In this document: positions 62,136 to 64,000 of the stretch, in pieces
Numbering within the stretch: position 1 is the first letter of the stretch
How the letters are laid out: the number at the start of each line of letters is the position of its first letter
From: Paenibacillus antibioticophila
Lineage (GTDB): Bacteria > Bacillota > Bacilli > Paenibacillales > Paenibacillaceae
Assembly: GCF_000455265.1 (NCBI RefSeq)
Contig: NZ_HG005141.1
Span: forward strand, 62,001-126,000
Direction of reading: 5' to 3'
Length of the DNA: 64,000 nt
The notes under the pieces: model-generated
The model's input: the letters and a program-made list of their open reading frames with translations, nothing else
Databases searched by the model: none
Told to the model about the DNA's origin: nothing
Program-made: the position numbers and the translations under genes

Positions 62136-63338
62136 TTACAGTCCAGCCTGCTCCTTCAACACCCCAGCCTTATCTACACGCTCCCAAGGAAGATCGAGAT
62201 CTGTACGGCCAAAGTGACCATAGGCAGCGGTCTGGCGATAAATTGGACGGCGCAGATCAAGCATGCGAATAATACCGGCAGGACGAAGATCGAAGTTCTC
62301 ACGAACCAGCTCAACCAGCTTCTCCTCTGGAACCTTTCCTGTACCATACGTGTCGACATTGATCGATACCGGATTGGCCACACCGATTGCATAAGCCAAC
62401 TGGATCTCTACCTTATCGGCAAGGCCGGCTGCAACGAGGTTTTTCGCTACATAGCGCGCTGCATAAGCTGCAGAACGGTCCACCTTTGTCGGATCCTTAC
62501 CCGAAAAGGCGCCCCCGCCGTGACGGGCATAACCGCCATATGTATCAACAATGATTTTCCGTCCGGTCAGCCCAGCATCCCCTTGAGGTCCCCCAATGAC
62601 AAAGCGCCCTGTCGGATTTATGAAATACTTGGTTTCAGCATCCAATAGCTCAGCAGGAACGATCGGCAGGATGACCTGCTCCTTGATGTCCCTCTGGATC
62701 TGCTCCAGGGTGATCTCCTCGGCATGCTGTGTCGATACCACAATCGTATCCACCCGCTTCGGTTTGCCATCCACATACTCAATCGTGACCTGAGTTTTCC
62801 CATCCGGACGAAGATAGTCCAGCGTTCCATCCTTACGAACCTCCGACAATCGACGAGCAATACGATGTGACAGTGAAATCGGAAGCGGCATCAGCTCCTC
62901 CGTCTCATTTGTGGCAAACCCGAACATTAAGCCCTGGTCACCTGCACCAATATTCTCCGTCTCCTGATTCATCTTCTCCGGATCCCGGTTCTCAAGCGCT
63001 GCATTTACTCCTTGAGCAATGTCAGCGGATTGTTCATTCAATGAGGTCAATACCGCGCATGTATTATAGTCAAACCCGTACTTGGCACGGGTATACCCGA
63101 TCTCCTTCACCGTCTTACGAACAATGGCTGGAATATCTACATACTCTGACTTTGTACTAATTTCCCCAATGACAAGCACCAAGCCCGTGGCTACGGATAC
63201 TTCACATGCAACACGTGCATAAGGATCATTCTCTAGAAAAGCGTCGAGCACCGCATCCGAAATCTGGTCGCAGATCTTGTCCGGGTGTCCCTCCGTTACA
63301 GACTCAGATGTAAATAAATGGCGTCCTTGAATGGACAT
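62136..63338 (-). CDS. metK: S-adenosylmethionine synthase
   Basis: 400 residues from ATG 63338 ([21 protein letters not shown]), GGGGAGG 9 bp upstream. Makes SAM from methionine and ATP. Signatures [10 protein letters not shown] (~120) and [16 protein letters not shown] (~270) intact. The leader 63339-63524 does not show S-box consensus elements, only the upstream gene's terminator. Confidence 0.97.
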   Translation of the reverse strand: MSIQGRHLFTSESVTEGHPDKICDQISDAVLDAFLENDPYARVACEVSVATGLVLVIGEISTKSEYVDIPAIVRKTVKEIGYTRAKYGFDYNTCAVLTSLNEQSADIAQGVNAALENRDPEKMNQETENIGAGDQGLMFGFATNETEELMPLPISLSHRIARRLSEVRKDGTLDYLRPDGKTQVTIEYVDGKPKRVDTIVVSTQHAEEITLEQIQRDIKEQVILPIVPAELLDAETKYFINPTGRFVIGGPQGDAGLTGRKIIVDTYGGYARHGGGAFSGKDPTKVDRSAAYAARYVAKNLVAAGLADKVEIQLAYAIGVANPVSINVDTYGTGKVPEEKLVELVRENFDLRPAGIIRMLDLRRPIYRQTAAYGHFGRTDLDLPWERVDKAGVLKEQAGL

Positions 63339-63439
63339 GAAATTCAACCTCCCCTATACCTAATATGGCGGCTGGCGATGATTCCATACATTAGAATAAT
63401 TAGAATCCGCTTCAGCCGTCCATGAAAAAGGCTAATCAA

Positions 63440-63472
63440 AAAATGAACCTTCTCCTTGACGGAAAAGGTTGC
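63440..63472 (-). terminator. Terminator after the spore protein gene
   Basis: AACCTTTTCC and GGAGAAGGTT with a 5-nt loop followed by CATTTTTTG on the minus strand; lies in the metK leader side of the gap. Confidence 0.75.
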
Positions 63473-63524
63473 ATCTACAGTCCTTAATTGTCATATTAAC
63501 TTATTTGCAAGATGATGTCAAAAA

Positions 63525-63800
63525 TTAGTGCAGTAAAAAGTCTTGCTGTGCCTTGGCTACAAGCCTTTTTGTAATCTCTCCGCCAACGGATCCATTCTCT
63601 CTGGATGTCAGATGTCCCCAACTGCCTCCATAGCTACTGCTTGCTCCCATGGCTCCAAGCTCTCCTGCAAACTCCGTGTCGGTTGAGCCGCTAGTAGCCC
63701 CTCCGCCTACAGGAAGTCCAAATTCCGCTGCAATCTCATATTTCCACTGCTTCAGAACCTCACGGCATTCCGGTATGACCTTACTGTTATTCCTTGCCAC
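63525..63800 (-). CDS. Alpha/beta-type small acid-soluble spore protein
   Basis: 91 residues from GTG 63800 (GGAGGTGG upstream). Both conserved blocks are there: WKYEIAAEFGL (Gpr cleavage site E-I-A-x-E) and SRENGSVGGEITKRLVAKAQ. Between them is a ~30-residue Gly/Ser-rich insert containing TDTEFAGELG, which resembles the gamma-type SASP Gpr site TEFASE. Coats and protects spore DNA. Confidence 0.92.
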   Translation of the reverse strand: MARNNSKVIPECREVLKQWKYEIAAEFGLPVGGGATSGSTDTEFAGELGAMGASSSYGGSWGHLTSRENGSVGGEITKRLVAKAQQDFLLH

Positions 63801-63900
63801 GGCATTTCCACCTCCATCATTATTCTTTCAGGTGTAGTATGCCTGACTAGTAATTGAAATAAGCTGATGAATGTTTGCTACTGGAGGTAAAATGTGTATT

Positions 63901-64000
63901 CTAACGTATCGAGTACGATCCGCGTACCATTACAGTCAAGCTATATTTATTCCCTTCCAATACCTGAATGCCCCGGCCTTCACGCGGAAAAGAAAGCAGA
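63901..64000 (-). CDS. Possible C-terminal end of an unknown protein (cut by window end)
   Basis: 33 codons open from the window edge to a TAG at 63901, ending VLEGNKYSLTVMVRGSYSIR, which alternates like a beta-rich C-terminus. Too short to identify. A competing plus-strand start (ATG 63893 with GGAGG 5 bp upstream) reads MCILTYRVRSAYHY and stays open to the window end; I find it less protein-like. Confidence 0.35.
   Translation of the reverse strand, partial: LLSFPREGRGIQVLEGNKYSLTVMVRGSYSIR

Noticed and set aside
63339-63524. SAM riboswitch (S-box) upstream of metK
   Set aside because: None of the S-box consensus blocks are present; the only hairpin is explained as the terminator of the spore protein gene.

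Overview
The window looks like a chromosomal segment of a spore-forming, motile, mesophilic Firmicute of the Paenibacillus type. Reasons: several genes end in S-layer-homology (SLH) domains, there is an alpha/beta spore protein, strong GGAGG ribosome binding sites, a sigma-D flagellar regulon, and the gene order comFA-comFC-yvyF-flgM-flgN-flgK-flgL-yviE-fliW-csrA-flagellin known from Bacillales. No rRNA, tRNA, CRISPR array, prophage or transposase gene was seen. The genus assignment is inference.

Layout. 1-1240: end of a stator operon (MotP/MotS-like). 1309-2538: an AT-rich orphan Fic protein. 2771-6106: an RCC1-repeat SLH surface protein, divergent from a MalT-like LuxR regulator (6313-8967). 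9552-15655: a minus-strand cell-division cluster ftsE-ftsX-M23 hydrolase-ctpB-MinJ-like. 16099-17367: a CynX-type MFS transporter. 17671-27208: the complete arginine pathway argC-J-B-D-F-G-H on the minus strand, interrupted by several non-coding repeat elements. 27444-29701: zinc-ribbon membrane protein and a YitT protein. 29773-36065: prfB (with its programmed frameshift), secA, hpf, vanZ-like, csp. 36299-50050: flagellar and late-competence genes. 50615-55912: a small membrane protein, degU, degS and a phosphodiester glycosidase. 56563-63800: a nuclease-like winged-helix protein, a 1351-residue SLH protein, metK and a spore protein.

How genes work together. FlgM (anti-sigma-D), FliW and CsrA form the known feedback loop on flagellin. 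Both flagellin genes carry a textbook CsrA hairpin plus a CsrA-like Shine-Dalgarno region. The flgM sigma-D promoter is embedded in an intrinsic terminator, so read-through from the competence genes should stop there while sigma-D transcripts escape.

The most unusual content is non-coding. (i) Five copies of a ~200-238 bp hairpin element with TATATAAGTTGAACTA-type ends. (ii) Eight intergenic arrays, belonging to four unrelated motif families, all with a repeat period of 50-52 bp. In one family, three separate loci have exactly the same 50-72-50 spacing of two direct and two inverted boxes (178 bp each). These arrays are my main candidate for something undescribed; their function is unknown to me.
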